A DNA stretch of 64,000 bases from Lepidostoma basale (GCA_022606425.2 JAHDVF020001375.1:434001-498000); one strand, 5' to 3'; counted from the stretch's first letter, positions 43,380 through 54,259 are shown. Translations and numbers: made by a program. The notes: a model not told the origin generated them from the sequence alone.

Positions 43380-43865
43380 TAAAAATACAAACGTCTGAAT
43401 AGCGAGCTGACAAGACGTCCAGGCGTAGCAAATTTCAAATAGAGGTTTAAAAAAATCACTAGGAATGAAAAAGCAAACAGACACTCATTATTAGGCCTCC
43501 CTCTCAAGGAGTGCGAGGAGGCGGCCATGCAGACTCGCTAGAAAAAATATTATTGGACATAAGTAGTAAGAGTTGTTTTTGGATGTGAATAAGGTCCCAG
43601 TGAGTTTGGGTTGAGTAGAGTCTACCGCGTGATCGGACCGCATTCTGAGGGGATGGCCTCTTATTATGAGGAGGCTGGGGGAACCGCGGCGGACGCTAAT
43701 TGTCTCGGAGACACGAAGCAGACGTGCGGCGCGGGAGGAAAAAAATTAAACACGGTATCAAATTAGCCCCGACTAGGGAGGAGGTATCCAGAAAAAAGTA
43801 TCGATAAATGCACCAGAAATTTGCAGCTGAACGATACCTCATTGACCTTCAGATCGACCGACTGT
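43380..43865. promoter_or_regulatory. Long GC-richer block, candidate regulatory element
   Basis: Non-repetitive; GGAGGCGGCCATGCAGACTC, GGCCTCTTATTATGAGGAGG palindrome near 43653, and GGCGCGGGAGG. No ORF with a domain. One of the strongest such blocks. Confidence 0.35.
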
Positions 43866-43928
43866 GAGCCATAAAATATTGGAATTTAACAAATTTTTGC
43901 TCAAGTAAAGATATACACGGTTAGATAT

Positions 43929-44190
43929 GACGACCTTCGTGGCCGAGTGGTTGGTGATTTGACTGCCACGCTGAAGGTCCCGGATTCGATTTTCGGTTAT
44001 GGCAGTGTGATTGTTACACTGTCTTGTGTATGGTGTAGAATTTAGAATTTACGTGATAATAAAATGGCGATAGATTAGCTACCTATCACATGTCATGAGA
44101 TTAATATGATAACTATACCATTTGCAACGATTTGGCTCTCGCTGTAATGATGTAAAGAGCGAAAAAAATAACAATAACAATAATAATTAT
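43929..44190 (+). repeat. tRNA-derived SINE-1, full-length copy
   Basis: A box TGGCCGAGTGG, B-box region GGATTCGATTTTCGG, body GGCGATAGATTAGCTACC, 3' end CGATTTGGCTCTCGCTG, ATGTAAAGAGCG and an (AATAAC)n-like tail. The head resembles a serine/leucine-type tRNA. Internal Pol III promoter boxes are present in the head. Confidence 0.85.
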
Positions 44191-44229
44191 ATCCAAAGAT
44201 AATTTGCAAGTAAATCAGATTTACAAATA

Positions 44230-44615
44230 AATCTATGAAGCCTGCGTTCTGCTAGTTGGTATTTATGGTCATGAAACTGTTACATTGTCCAAACAAAGTG
44301 CCGAGAAACTACGAGTGACCCAAAGAGCCATGTTAGGAATAAGCCTAAGAGACAGAGTCAGAAACGATACGGTGAGAGAAAAAACAAAGGTCACTGACAT
44401 CATCCACCGGGTGACTCTGTGGGGACTCTAAAATGGCAATGAGCAGGTCACGTAGCCAGAAGCTCAGATGAAAAGTGGGCAAGAAGCCTGCTGACTTGGA
44501 GACCGTGGACGGCGAAGAGAAGGCAGGGCGACCGCAACTACGGTGGACATGGAAGTGAATGGAGGAGGCAATTGTCCAGGAGTGGACGGGAATAAGCTGA
44601 GGAAGAAGAAGAAGA
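44230..44615 (+). pseudogene. LINE family E, C-terminal fragment
   Basis: LRVTQRAMLGISLRDRVRND, TVREKTKVTDIIHRV, then a frameshift, KWQ.AGHVARSSDEKWAR and WTAKRRQGDRNYGGHG-like. The end ACGGGAATAAGCTGAGG plus (GAA)n matches 14225..14605. Confidence 0.7.
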
Positions 44616-44734
44616 AATTAGATTACCAAACATGATATATAAGTCGAAAGGATCGCACCCAGAATCGCATAGAATCTGTAAAAAGTGTATAGAATCTTTA
44701 CACCAACTTTTCATTTAGTGAATGTTAAATTGTA

Positions 44735-44900
44735 AATAACTAACAAACTAACTAACCATCACGCCGTCTCTCTGATTGGGTACGCCACACTGTTCTTTCC
44801 TCACATACTTCTCTCGATTCCTAAGCGTTCAAACATCGTGTTATGCACGCACGTCGATTAATCCGACTCCTTACGTGGCCGAAAATTAATATTTGATCGA
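44735..44900 (-). repeat. RTE-like LINE family A, 3' stub
   Basis: AACTAACTAACCATCACGCC, then the complement of the terminal coding stretch; 5' truncated. Confidence 0.7.
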
Positions 44901-45229
44901 CAATGTGCGAATTAATTGTTTAAATATTTTTATTGATGATGAAAATCAATGTTATATGACTTGCCTTGATATTATAATACAAATTAAAAAATAAAGTAAT
45001 CGAACTCAAAATCATTAAAAAAACTTGACTTAGAAATTAAGCGTACTCTTTTAAGAATATTGTTTTCACGAAAAAATGTACATGCTTTAAAAGTTAAATA
45101 ATAAACTAAAGTTTTCACTTAAATATTAAGTTTCTATTTCCTTTATTTGTATTTCATTTAAAGTACGAAAATTGTGAAATAAAACGTAATGAAGTATCTA
45201 AAGTCTTCAACACTTTTATCACATCTCTA

Positions 45230-45455
45230 GCGCAGTTTGACTAAGGGGGCGTGGCCACGGCTCCGAAGTACTCCGCGTATAATCAGAGCTTTTTCCAGCA
45301 TGCAGTAATCCGCCGAGGCGGTAATGAAAACTTGACCAAAGTCATCCAACCACATACTACAATTGAGGTTTTGTTTTTATAAATATCCACCGGCGCATAA
45401 TGAGTTCTCACAAAGCTTTCTTTACCGCAATTTCGAAGCACGTTTACGGGAGCTA
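45230..45455. promoter_or_regulatory. GC-richer block, candidate regulatory element
   Basis: Non-repetitive; GGGGGCGTGGCCACGG, ATCCGCCGAGGCGGTAAT. No ORF. Confidence 0.3.
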
Positions 45456-46010
45456 TACTTTTAAGGGTATTTTTTTAAATATTGTGTAATTAATTAAAAA
45501 TATGTGCACTTGAGAATTAATTTTACATATTAAAATAAAAACCTACTTTTCCGGCTTGTTACTCAATGAAATACCATTAAATATTTTTTTTGTATATGTA
45601 TCGTTTGTATACGAGTATATGCAAACGATGAAAATAACACAATAATGAAATTAATGTCTCTCAACATATGAGAAGGCTTAAATCAAGTGAATTTTATTCT
45701 CCACCTAATATTAGATTTTTAATATTAAAATAATCATTTATTCAAACTGATTTTTATTCTCGCATAGGTATACTTTAAATGTTTCAGCAAATATTTTTGA
45801 TGGTTTTCACAGCTGTAAGAAAAAAGCCAAAACAAAATTAGATAGCCCATGGACCAATGAACTTGATTAAGTCAGAGCTCAGTAATAGATACATTTATCA
45901 GAGTAGACATTTTAAAAATATAAATCAAAAATTAATTCATAAAAAATATTCCAGTGTAAGCGCCTATAGTTTATCAAAAATTAATAATAACTACGTGATA
46001 ATAATTAATA
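45455..46010. other. AT-rich stretch, nothing recognised
   Basis: A small palindrome TATCGTTTGTATACGAG/CAAACGATG near 45598-45630 is the only structure. Confidence 0.4.
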
Positions 46011-46014
46011 CTAT

Positions 46015-46445
46015 TATAATAATTTTCTAGAAGTTTTATTCTGTTTTATGGGAAGGGCGAAACATGTCATTCCCATAAAATATAAAAAAAAACTTAATTA
46101 TTTAATATGGAGTTTAACATCATTGTTCAAGAAACAATAAATACAGGATAATAATAACAAATACATAAACAAATTCATCTCTGAGATAAGCATCAGCAAG
46201 TATCAAATAAGTAAAGAAAAAAATCTAATAACACGTTTTGAAAGACGTTGTATAAATGTTTTATTTAGTTATAATTACTAGAACAATGATTTAACACTGC
46301 TTATTAAATTCAAAAAATTAATACAAATGAAAACGTCTGGACAAATGTTTGATAATGCCTTAGACTGCAGAAACATGTCATTTACATAAAATATAATAAA
46401 ACTTCTAGAAAACAAACGCCTTCATTAGTTTTAATGATGTATTTA
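46015..46445. repeat. Two hairpin family H copies
   Basis: Copy 1 (about 46015-46150): TTTTCTAGAAGTTTTATT, GGGCGAAACATGTCATTCCC, TATGGAGTTTAACATCATTG, with the centre deleted. Copy 2 (about 46315-46445): AATACAAATGAAAACGTCTG, TTTGATAATGCCTTAGAC, GAAACATGTCATTTACAT. Confidence 0.65.
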
Positions 46446-46639
46446 TATCTAAATGATATTCAATTTAATTTTCTGCCATTTTAAACAACCGGTTTAATCT
46501 ACTTTATGGTCGCTGTTTTAAAATAGAATATATGAAAATAAATCATTTGGGCGCTTGTAAATAGTTGTCGCATAGCGACAAAGACTTGTAGTGTAAAAAC
46601 AACATTCTTGCCAGACTGGTGACGAGGATTCACTAATTG

Positions 46640-46835
46640 TTATCAACTCCAGGTGAGATCCACTTTGTCCTCTGGATGCCACCCCCAACCCCTTTACCTC
46701 GCCCCCCCCCCCTAGGGCCATTAATCACCGAACCAAAAGTTAAGACACTGATTAAAATGCCATTCGCCAAGTATTTATGTACGCTCAACCCTGTACTGAA
46801 TTATTTACTACATCCAACCTGCCCGCATTTAAATT
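46640..46835. promoter_or_regulatory. Richer block, candidate regulatory element
   Basis: Non-repetitive, with a C-rich run at 46679-46712. No ORF with a domain. Confidence 0.25.
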
Positions 46836-46864
46836 TCGAACGCTTCTATGAAAAATAAAGTAAC

Positions 46865-47155
46865 TCAATATTAGAAAGAAACAAAAATTCTCGGAGTGGC
46901 AGAAGTAAGAACTCTCAGAAATCGGATCAGATATGAGATGATAAGGTCTATCTGCGGTGTTGAAGGTATTGTGAGGTGGGGAAGAATAAGAAGGCGCGCA
47001 TGGATGATACGAGATATGTGAAAATTATTAAAATGAAAACCCAAACAGCAGGAGGCTACCAGGAAGGCCACCGAAGAGATGGAGGGATGGCTGGACGCCA
47101 TCGTTCTATGACTGCTCACTGTCACAAATCGGTTTTACGACCTAGGTTATAAGGA
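46865..47155 (+). pseudogene. LINE C-terminal fragment, decayed
   Basis: ILGVAEVRTLRNRIRYEMIR, SICGVEGIVRWGRIRRRAWM, then frameshifts into the equivalents of QTAGRPPGRPPKRW. Related to 22655..23010. (GAA)n end. Confidence 0.6.
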
Positions 47156-47159
47156 AGAA

Positions 47160-48885
47160 GAATAAGTAGATTAAGTATATAAGAAGAAGATTCGTAAATA
47201 AGAACAGTTTAATAATTGACTAGCCAAATAAACTGTTTTTTTTAAATTTATTTATTAAATATGAAGTACATTTATGTACTCGTATTAAAAATCAATAATA
47301 TTGTAGGATTTTGAAAAAAATTCCTTGCTTTAAAATAATTTATAAACAAAAAATTACGATGTTCTAGAAGTGTATTTTTAAATTAATTTTTTAGTGATTT
47401 TGGATCAATAGCTTTATAATATTAAAAAATGTTTGCATATTTCATAAATATCCGACGTCTTGTTAAAACGTAATTACCTTTAGTTTACATTTCTAAAACA
47501 TCTCGTTTATTTTAATTACATTATTTTCCGTTGAAGCAATAGAATTGTACTCTTGCAAGTGGGTGGGCGCCGATGTTGTAGTTTAGTACTAACCCCAATC
47601 TTAAGATTAGTGGAGCGTATTAAATTAATTAATATCCATTATAGACTCATGGCACCAGCGGTACAATATTGATCTAACACGTTTAATCTGCTTGGTGACG
47701 GTCACTAAAATTGTCAATCTGTTTACGTGATTGACGGCTCTAATTGAAGTAAAATTTATACAATATCATTGAAAAAAAAAATCAAAAACCCAGTTGCTTT
47801 GTGGACGTCTGGAGAAACATTACTCATAGAGCATGGACAGTATTAGTTTACTGAAATAATCCTTTGATCTAAATTTTCGATGACTTGAAATTAATAAAAA
47901 TGGCGCTTAAAAAAATGTACCATTCAGTTGTTGCCAACGGTATCAATCACCTCCGTAAGAAATCGATTGGACGTATCAATGCTATTAAATATTTCAACAG
48001 TCATTATAATGCCGTCGTTAGGGTGCTTTGATTTGTTAAATTTTCAGTTACGATATTTTTTTAAAGTACAAAAAAATTGGCACTTACTGTAAAGTTTTTA
48101 ATCTGATTAGACCAATCAAAATAAAACATTGGCAATTCTTTCACATGCCTTATTACTATTTTTTCTAAGCAAATTAATTTTTAATACCTCTTCATTAAGT
48201 ACATGACATACGGAAAACTATGTATTTTATCTTTCTGCTTATCGCATCAATTATGCTCAAAACACGAAGATGTATTGGATATGTGATACAATCCGATCCC
48301 ACCAGATTTTAAAGGACTAGTTAGCGCACCCTTTAGGTGTATTGATATTTTGTATTAAAATTGGAATGTTTTTTGCTTTCTAAATATTTTTTTATTAATA
48401 TGTCTATGTATGTATGTATGTGTACGTGTGTGTGTAAATGTATATATTATTAAATATTTATGATAAGCTTGCGGTAATATCTAATTGGTTTTCCTGTATT
48501 CTTTCATAGTGTTTTTATTTATTTATATTTGCAAATCGCTGTGTGTTATCCAAAATTAATAAATGAATAAAAATCGGTTTTGTTCGTCATAATATCATAG
48601 ACATATATATATTAAGATATATTTTTTGATTCATGGTCAATAGTTAATCATTTTTGTATGTTGAATTTGATTGAATTGAATGCAGTTAATTTGATAGCAT
48701 AAGCGAAAAATTGTAGTTAATATAAAATAAAAGATTTATTTACTTGATATGCATGTAAGGGTAAATGTAGGTATATATGTGTGTGCGAAGAATGTATCTA
48801 GGCGAAAGAGCTTAAAGCAAGGTAGGATCATGTAATATACCTTCTATATATCAAACCCTCACTAAATATATTTTCGTACCATTAT
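47160..48885. other. Gene-poor AT-rich stretch
   Basis: No ORF with a domain and no LINE. A moderately balanced segment at 47520-48010 could be conserved non-coding DNA. Around 48405-48440 there are short GTATGT/GTGTGT repeats. Confidence 0.35.
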
Positions 48886-48889
48886 TAAT

Positions 48890-49085
48890 TACAAAGCTTC
48901 ACGGGGAAAGGGTGGCGGTGGGAAGGAAATCGTCGGGTTGATAGGGGTGGCGGGGCGCGAGGAGGCAGGACCGAAGGGTTGCCATCCCCTTCCCAACCCA
49001 AGATGAATTATTTACTAATTACCGGCTTTCAGGGGAGTTGTTCTTAAGGCGGTTCTCTTAACCTGATCCCCACAACCCAAAACCA
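48890..49085. promoter_or_regulatory. GC-rich block, candidate regulatory element
   Basis: GGGTGGCGGTGGGAAGG and GGCGGGGCGCGAGGAGGC. Non-repetitive. The G-rich strand could form G-quadruplexes (inference). Confidence 0.35.
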
Positions 49086-49674
49086 CCCCGCAAAATCCAA
49101 CACCCAAGTAAAAAAGCGATCACAATGAAAATAAGATAATTTTATTCTAGTTGTTTGTTTGCGTGCCTTTTTACTTCGTGGGGTATACATGCGAAGGATT
49201 TAAGCCTGGTTAAGTACCACCGGATAGTGGTGCAGGCACAAGACATTTAAGGGGATCATCGCAGGAGATGACACGAGATTACGTTAAGGGATTACCCGAG
49301 TACAACGCAAATAGGTACCCACTTGTGGTCTGGGAGTGCGTGTAATTTGGAATTCGGGTACACGGGTACTCTTGCCGGAACAGATCTTGACTATTGCGTT
49401 ATAAAATTGTTTACTTGAAAAGAGTACAATAAATAAATTAAAAAAATCGTATATAAATGGACTATATTATATGGAGAATAGAGATACAATAGAAAAGGTC
49501 ATTACACATGTAAGAAGAAGAAGAAGAAGATTTTATACGTACGTAAAAAAATGTGTATTTAAGACTAGTTGAACAGGGCTGATAATAACATTTCTTTGAG
49601 GGAAAAGTAACGAAGAAGAACTTTAGTTACTTAGAACTGCTTCTATGAAAATATTTACATATTATGTATTATAT

Positions 49675-50000
49675 TTATAAATGAAAGGACCATTTAGATG
49701 GCTTGGACATATGGAAATAATGAATGAAGAAAGAATGGTAAAAAAATTATATGTAAACGATCTCAATGGAACTAGAAATAGAGGAAGACCGAGGAAAACG
49801 TGGCACGATCAAATAAATCTAATATTGAATATAGGCCAAGTGAGGAGTCGGAGAAATCGACGCACGTGCATGACACGATGTTTGAATGTTGAGGAAACGA
49901 GAGAAATATGTCAGGAAAGAAAAGTGTAGCAGTACATTATTTCTGCCTACCCATGCGGGAGACGGCGTGATGTTTATTTAGTTAGTTAGTTAGTTTTATA
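49675..50000 (+). pseudogene. RTE-like LINE family A, C-terminal fragment with TTAG tail
   Basis: An open frame of 82 codons: MKGPFRWLGHMEIMNEERMV, NRGRPRKTWHDQINLIL, SRRNRRTCMTRCLNVEET. A stop replaces the expected W in TVWR. The tail TTAGTTAGTTAGTTAG lies at 49978-49994. Confidence 0.8.
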
Positions 50001-50039
50001 AATAAATGCTGGATGTCTTCGAAATGTGGATATATTGAA

Positions 50040-50350
50040 GAATATTTAAAATAGAGAGAGAGTCACATACGAGGGAGTACTGCAGCGAATTAAGAAACAA
50101 AAATAAATTGTAAAGACTTTTAAGCGCAGGAAACTGGAATACTTTATGAGAAACGATAAATACAAAGTGCTGCATCTGATTTTCCAAGTTAAAAATATCG
50201 GAAAACGAAGTGTCGGGAGAAGAAGAATATCCCGACTATAAAAACTTCTAGAATGATTCAGTTGCAGCACAACATCCCTGTTCAGAGCTGCCGTATCAAG
50301 GATAGAAATATCCGCGACGCGACGTTGTCCAACCTCCAATAGGAGAGGAA
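50040..50350 (+). pseudogene. LINE C-terminal fragment, another family
   Basis: RVTYEGVLQRIKKQK, RRKLEYFMRNDKYKVLHLI, GKRSVGRRRISRL, SLFRAAVSRIEISA, in that order with stops. Resembles the KLEYFGHIMRN, GRRRxSWL, LFRAAV pattern of RTE-like tails. Confidence 0.65.
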
Positions 50351-50734
50351 CAACAAGAAGACGAAAAATATTTATTATGTAATTAACATATCCTTAATGA
50401 TTTATATAGGGTGTTTTTTTAGAGGTATACAATACATATTCAAAATGAATAGAAAAAACAGATTAAAATAATGTTAATGTCTATGATATTGGCTTTATTT
50501 AATAAATAATTTTATGCCAGTATTCTTAAATTATGATTTCGGGCATATGAGCGCCACGGCTAGCTCGAATGAAGCGCAATCATCAAGTCCAATTTTCGAC
50601 ATTTGTCATCTTTGTGGATGCGTATTATCCACTAGAGTGTACGTCTAAACCATCTCAGGGATCCTTTTTAATTTTACTTTTGATGCGATTATCTGCTTTA
50701 CATTTCTTATTTTGTCTTTCTGTTTCTGAGCCGC

Positions 50735-50890
50735 TGATTTGATCAAATCAGGGAGCTGACTGGTCTCTCATTAGCTACAGCCTGGAGACTGACGGGTGAC
50801 AGGGGTGCATGGCGTGCCATGGTCAATGTTTTACAGGATGGACGCGACCCTAAATCATGAGGAATACAACTGAGAAGAAGAAGAGAAGTA
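50735..50890 (+). pseudogene. LINE family D, 3' stub
   Basis: DQIRELTGLSLATAWRLTG, GAWRAMVNVLQDGRDP, then ATCATGAGGAATACAACTGA and (GAA)n. Same end as 18185..18615. Confidence 0.7.
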
Positions 50891-50999
50891 TTCAACATAT
50901 ATCGTTTTCGCACATTCGTCACAGTTAAATTTAAACAGTTAAATTAAGAATTAACTAGTTAAATTAAGTTAAACATATACATATTCATAAAAAGCTACC

Positions 51000-51370
51000 A
51001 GCGAGTGAGTCGCACTTAATCCTTTGTGCGAAAGTGGCACAGAACTCCAAAGATCAGAGACAGTGCGAACAATAGTTTAATCTGGGTACACTTTTATGCG
51101 ATAGGCGAGTCTAGCAACGGAGGGTGGGAGCTGCGAGCGACAGCTAACCGCGAGAGGACCGGTCCCGGGCTCAACCCGGATTAAAGCAGCTCAGAGGGCC
51201 CAAATGAACAATTACTATAAACTGAGCTCTATTTTACGTAAACATGATACCTGTTTAGGTGCCCAGACCTCAGCTCGACCGCGGACCGGTCAGAGAATTA
51301 TAATACCAAACCGAATTTCCGTGAATATTAATGCCAGGTAGCTAGAGAACGAAATTGTACTGTTCCGTAT
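51000..51370. promoter_or_regulatory. GC-richer block, candidate regulatory element
   Basis: Non-repetitive, with GGACCGGTCCCGGGC and GACCGCGGACCGGTC motifs; no ORF of note. It is the closest such block to the 3' side of the two genes. Confidence 0.35.
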
Positions 51371-51533
51371 TTCGCGATAATACGCATAACACAATAAACA
51401 CACCTATATACCTTATTCAATGTTGCCTGAGCAAAACTTACTCTTTAAATAATTAAACTCCATTTTTTTATTATCTGTATTCAAAATAAAATGAAAATAA
51501 AAACACTCTCACTTTGTTTTTCACCACTATGCG

Positions 51534-51594
51534 ATTATTTTAATTGCCGACTAGTTTCGCTTGTACCCAAGCTTCCTCAGGGCTTCGTAATAAC
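51534..51594 (-). ncRNA. Type I hammerhead ribozyme, complete motif
   Basis: Minus strand, 5'-3': GTTATT pairs with AATAAT (one G-U), internal loop ACGAA/AATTAA, GCC with GGC, CTGAGGA, helix II GCTTG/CAAGC, GAAA, palindromic ACTAGT, then C (GUC). Only the cleavage-site base and the helix I end differ from the plus-strand twin. Confidence 0.8.
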
Positions 51595-51626
51595 TTATAT
51601 ATTATTACGAAGTTGGTATTAATTAT

Positions 51627-51687
51627 GTTATTACGAAGCCCTGAGGAAGCTTGGGTACAAGCGAAACTAGTAGGCAATTAAAATAAC
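51627..51687 (+). ncRNA. Type I hammerhead ribozyme, complete motif
   Basis: GTTATT (51627-51632) pairs with AATAAC (51682-51687); GCC (51638-51640) with GGC (51673-51675). CTGAGGA is at 51641-51647; helix II GCTTG/CAAGC at 51649-51653 and 51658-51662; GAAA at 51663-51666; palindromic ACTAGT then A at 51672 (GUA cleavage triplet). All four structural elements are present. Confidence 0.82.
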
Positions 51688-51834
51688 CGCATAGTGGTAA
51701 AAAACAAAGTGCAGTGTTTTTATTTCTATTTTATTTTAAATATAAATAATAATAAAAAATTAAATGTCTTTTAATTTTTAACGAACATATAATTATACTC
51801 CATATTGAATCAGACATTTTTATTCATTGTTCAT

Positions 51835-52145
51835 TGACTTGACTAAGGCGTTTAATAGAGTATTGCTAAAGGACATTGTCGATATCCTGTTAGAAAGAGG
51901 TATACTCGTATACTCGTAGTATCACAATCTATAATAAAAACAATACCAAACAGATTTCAGATCTAAGCTGAAAACCCATCTTTTTCATATTTCATACCCA
52001 ATTTAAAACTTGCATATTTTGTTCTATTGTACTTTCTTCAACTTCAACTCTTCAACTCTGCTGAGAACCTCTTCATTTGTAAGTCGAGTTGAAGAGAGTA
52101 GGCACATGTTGAACACCATAGCGGAGAGGCGCGCAAGATCAAGAT
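51835..52145 (+). pseudogene. LINE remnants: RT block and C-terminal block
   Basis: At 51840-51905 the frame FIDLTKAFNRV (the first RT aspartate box), LLKDIVDILLERG is readable with one frame slip. At 52060-52140 LRTSSFVSRVEESRHMLNTI, AERRAR is a C-terminal piece (compare HLLRTLSERRARW). The pieces are separated by unrelated AT-rich sequence. Confidence 0.55.
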
Positions 52146-52254
52146 CAAATGACAATCACTTTAAAATTGATGAAGTAATTACTTTTTCTATATACATTTT
52201 ATAATGGAGTAATACAAAATAAAAACCACTACCATCAATGCTATGATTTTGGGC

Positions 52255-52585
52255 TTTTTGTCCCTGAAAGATATCGCCGATAGCGACAGTATAGATTGCT
52301 TTATCTACTGGTGTCCAGAACCAACCTGCCTCTGGTGACAGCGGTGTGAAAAACAATTAGTCTGCTGAACACGGTCTCCTCGGAGATCGACTTCTTTCAT
52401 ATTAGTGAAAGCCCTTTCAGAAGACAAATACTCTTGACTATAGAGAGTATCCTGCCATTTTAATGTCGAACCATCTCTCATGCGTTCTTGCTATTACATG
52501 TATATTATTTTGCCTGTTCTCAATAGATTCCTTAAACATTAATTTTGTTTGTAATGTATGTTGAGAAAATAAACTGATTTGATCC
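52255..52585 (+). pseudogene. CR1/jockey-like LINE 3' stub
   Basis: VQNQPASGDSGVKNN-like coding remains, CTGAACACGGTCTCCTCGGA, a stop region TAATGTCGAACCATCTC, 3' UTR, and AATAAACTGATTTGAT at the end. Same family as 2497..3290 and 20544..20828. Confidence 0.75.
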
Positions 52586-52722
52586 AATCAAAACGATTTA
52601 TTAAAACTTTGTTATATTTTATAAAATGATAAGTTTTACCCTGCCAAAGCATTATTAAATGACATTTCAGAGCTGTTTGTGTTTAAAAGAATAAATATAT
52701 TTTTGCGTTTAATAAATTGCGA

Positions 52723-52728
52723 TTTATT
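52723..52728 (-). terminator. Poly(A) signal AATAAA
   Basis: AATAAA on the minus strand, about 140 bases after the predicted stop of the MAP10-like gene. It supports the end of that transcript here. Confidence 0.5.
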
Positions 52729-52869
52729 TTATACAAATTAATTACATACGACATTTTTTTACAGCTGATGATGGATTTGGCACGTATTTTCAATCTCTTG
52801 GCTACAAATGTGGAACTTTTGTAACTTCCATTATAATTTTGGAAATCAATTTACCTTTTTTGTTTGTTT

Positions 52870-53868
52870 TTATTTTGCTTTGTTGCTTCGCGGATTGCGT
52901 ACTAGTTTCTGCATCATTAAAACAAATCAAATTAGTTTTAAAACATTAAGATAAAATCTATTCTAATATGAGGCAGTCAAAGCAAAAGAAGACTAACCCA
53001 CATGATGTTTTTTATATTAACTCACGAATATTTTTAAATATTTAAATGCAAAAACAATAAACAAAACACTCAAATCTAAAGAATATTGTTGGAACTAAGT
53101 TTAGTCTGTTTTTAAATCGAAGAAACACAAGTTTTAGACACATTCCCATAGTTAACTTAATATTGGCCATCTTGTGGGTTAGTCCACTTTTGCTTTGACT
53201 GCCTCATATATACTCGTATATATTTTCAATCGTTAAATGAATATTATGTTATTATTAAATGTTCGATTTACCTTTTTAGGAGGGCCATTTTGTTGAGGTG
53301 TTGATTTTACTCTCTTTATCGTATTTTCATTTTTGTTTATATTATTCTTGATTTTAATATCGTTACATTTGCTGTTCAAGTTTAAACCGCTTGGTTTTAT
53401 ATTATTTAATTTTGATAATTTTACCACCATGTCTATTATTGCGATTTCTTCATCAGCTTCGTTTTTCAAAGCGTAGAAAGCTTTGACAGGGTCGGCTGTC
53501 TCGCCAGCGTTAACTTTAGCGAAAAATTCTTGCATGTCGACATGTGTAGCACCCATGACAAGTTTTTCCGAAAAACTCGCGCTTGGAAGTTTTTGTGAGA
53601 GCACTATATGCAAGAGGCTGTCTGTTGCGGCTCTGACCATTTCTTGAGTCGCGAGAAACACACATGTTTTGCCTCTTTCAAACATGACGACGAATGCCCA
53701 TTTGTTTTGAGACGGCGTATTCTGATGACTAATATCGAACCCGATTTGTCCTAAGAATTCAAAACTTAAACATGTTTCATTCTTCTCGTCAAGGGAGCAT
53801 ACTCTCTTGTGCATCTTTAGATCGTAAACATATGCGTGAAGAACGTATTTCGAACCTACGATAGCCAT
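52870..53868 (-). CDS. MAP10 N-terminal-domain-like protein, two exons
   Basis: Exon 1 is 53272..53868 (ATG at 53866-53868, 199 codons). It ends at AAAAAG before donor GTAAAT. Exon 2 is 52870..52908 after acceptor GATGCAG, read in phase 0 for 12 codons to TAA, giving about 211 residues. If the splice is skipped, exon 1 stays open to 53233. Residues 33-46 (CLSFEFLGQIGFDI), 58-73 (AFVVMFERGKTCVFLA) and a later LVMGATHVDM follow the order seen in the N-terminal domain of microtubule-associated protein 10 (a hydrophobic FRLLDFP-like strand, then FGRGKSCLF, then LLGACDI). That similarity is from memory and moderate. The C-terminal quarter is basic and low complexity (KIKNNINKNENTIKR). There is no signal peptide or membrane segment. 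Cellular role is not established; microtubule association would be an inference from the family. The intron carries a MITE. Confidence 0.6.
52969..53206. mobile_element. TA-flanked MITE in an intron
   Basis: Inverted ends of about 38 bp: TGAGGCAGTCAAAGCAAAAG... and its complement ...CTTTTGCTTTGACTGCCTCA, with a few mismatches (GAAGACTAACCCACATGATG against GTGGACTAACCCACAAGATG). A TA dinucleotide lies on both sides. Length is 238 bp with no ORF. TA duplication suggests a Tc1/mariner-type non-autonomous element. It fills two thirds of the 363-bp intron 52909..53271. Confidence 0.85.
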
Positions 53869-54259
53869 TTATCGTTTTTTTTTAATCACTTCCGTAATCC
53901 AAATATTATTTGATTTCGATATTTAATAATTTACACGTTATTTTATTTAATACTAGCCATAAAGATTGAATTTTTATACGAAAACATAATAATTCAATCT
54001 TTTTGGTTATTTTTCAATCAAATCTAATTTTGACAGTTGTTTAAAAAAACGTCAGATTTCGAATTGTGTTAGTGACATTTAAAAGAAGCGATAACAGAAA
54101 ACGTAATTAAGTACCAATTTCATTATATAAAGGGTACTTATTTCTTAATGGACTAACCGATACAAGAGATATAATATATAATATTTAGTTGGTAAGAGGA
54201 ATAGTGAGAAAAACTCCCGTGCAATGTAATACTTTTTTGGAATCATGTGAAATATACTA

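Larger units (their letters stand above)
51485..51742. mobile_element. Fold-back element with intact hammerheads in both arms
   Basis: The arms pair from AAAATAAAATGAAAATAAAA and the complementary TTTTTATTTCTATTTTATTT inwards through ACTTTGTTTT, CACTATGCG and the ribozyme, to a centre near 51605-51620. The ribozyme cores on the minus strand (51534..51594) and the plus strand (51627..51687) both keep all invariant residues. No ORF. Internal deletion or rearrangement is visible in the centre only. Confidence 0.8.

Noticed and set aside
52802..52908. Alternative frame of the last MAP10-like exon (34 more codons ending KVPHL)
   Set aside because: It is open but out of phase with the only good donor (53271) and acceptor (52909), so I chose the in-phase 12-codon ending.
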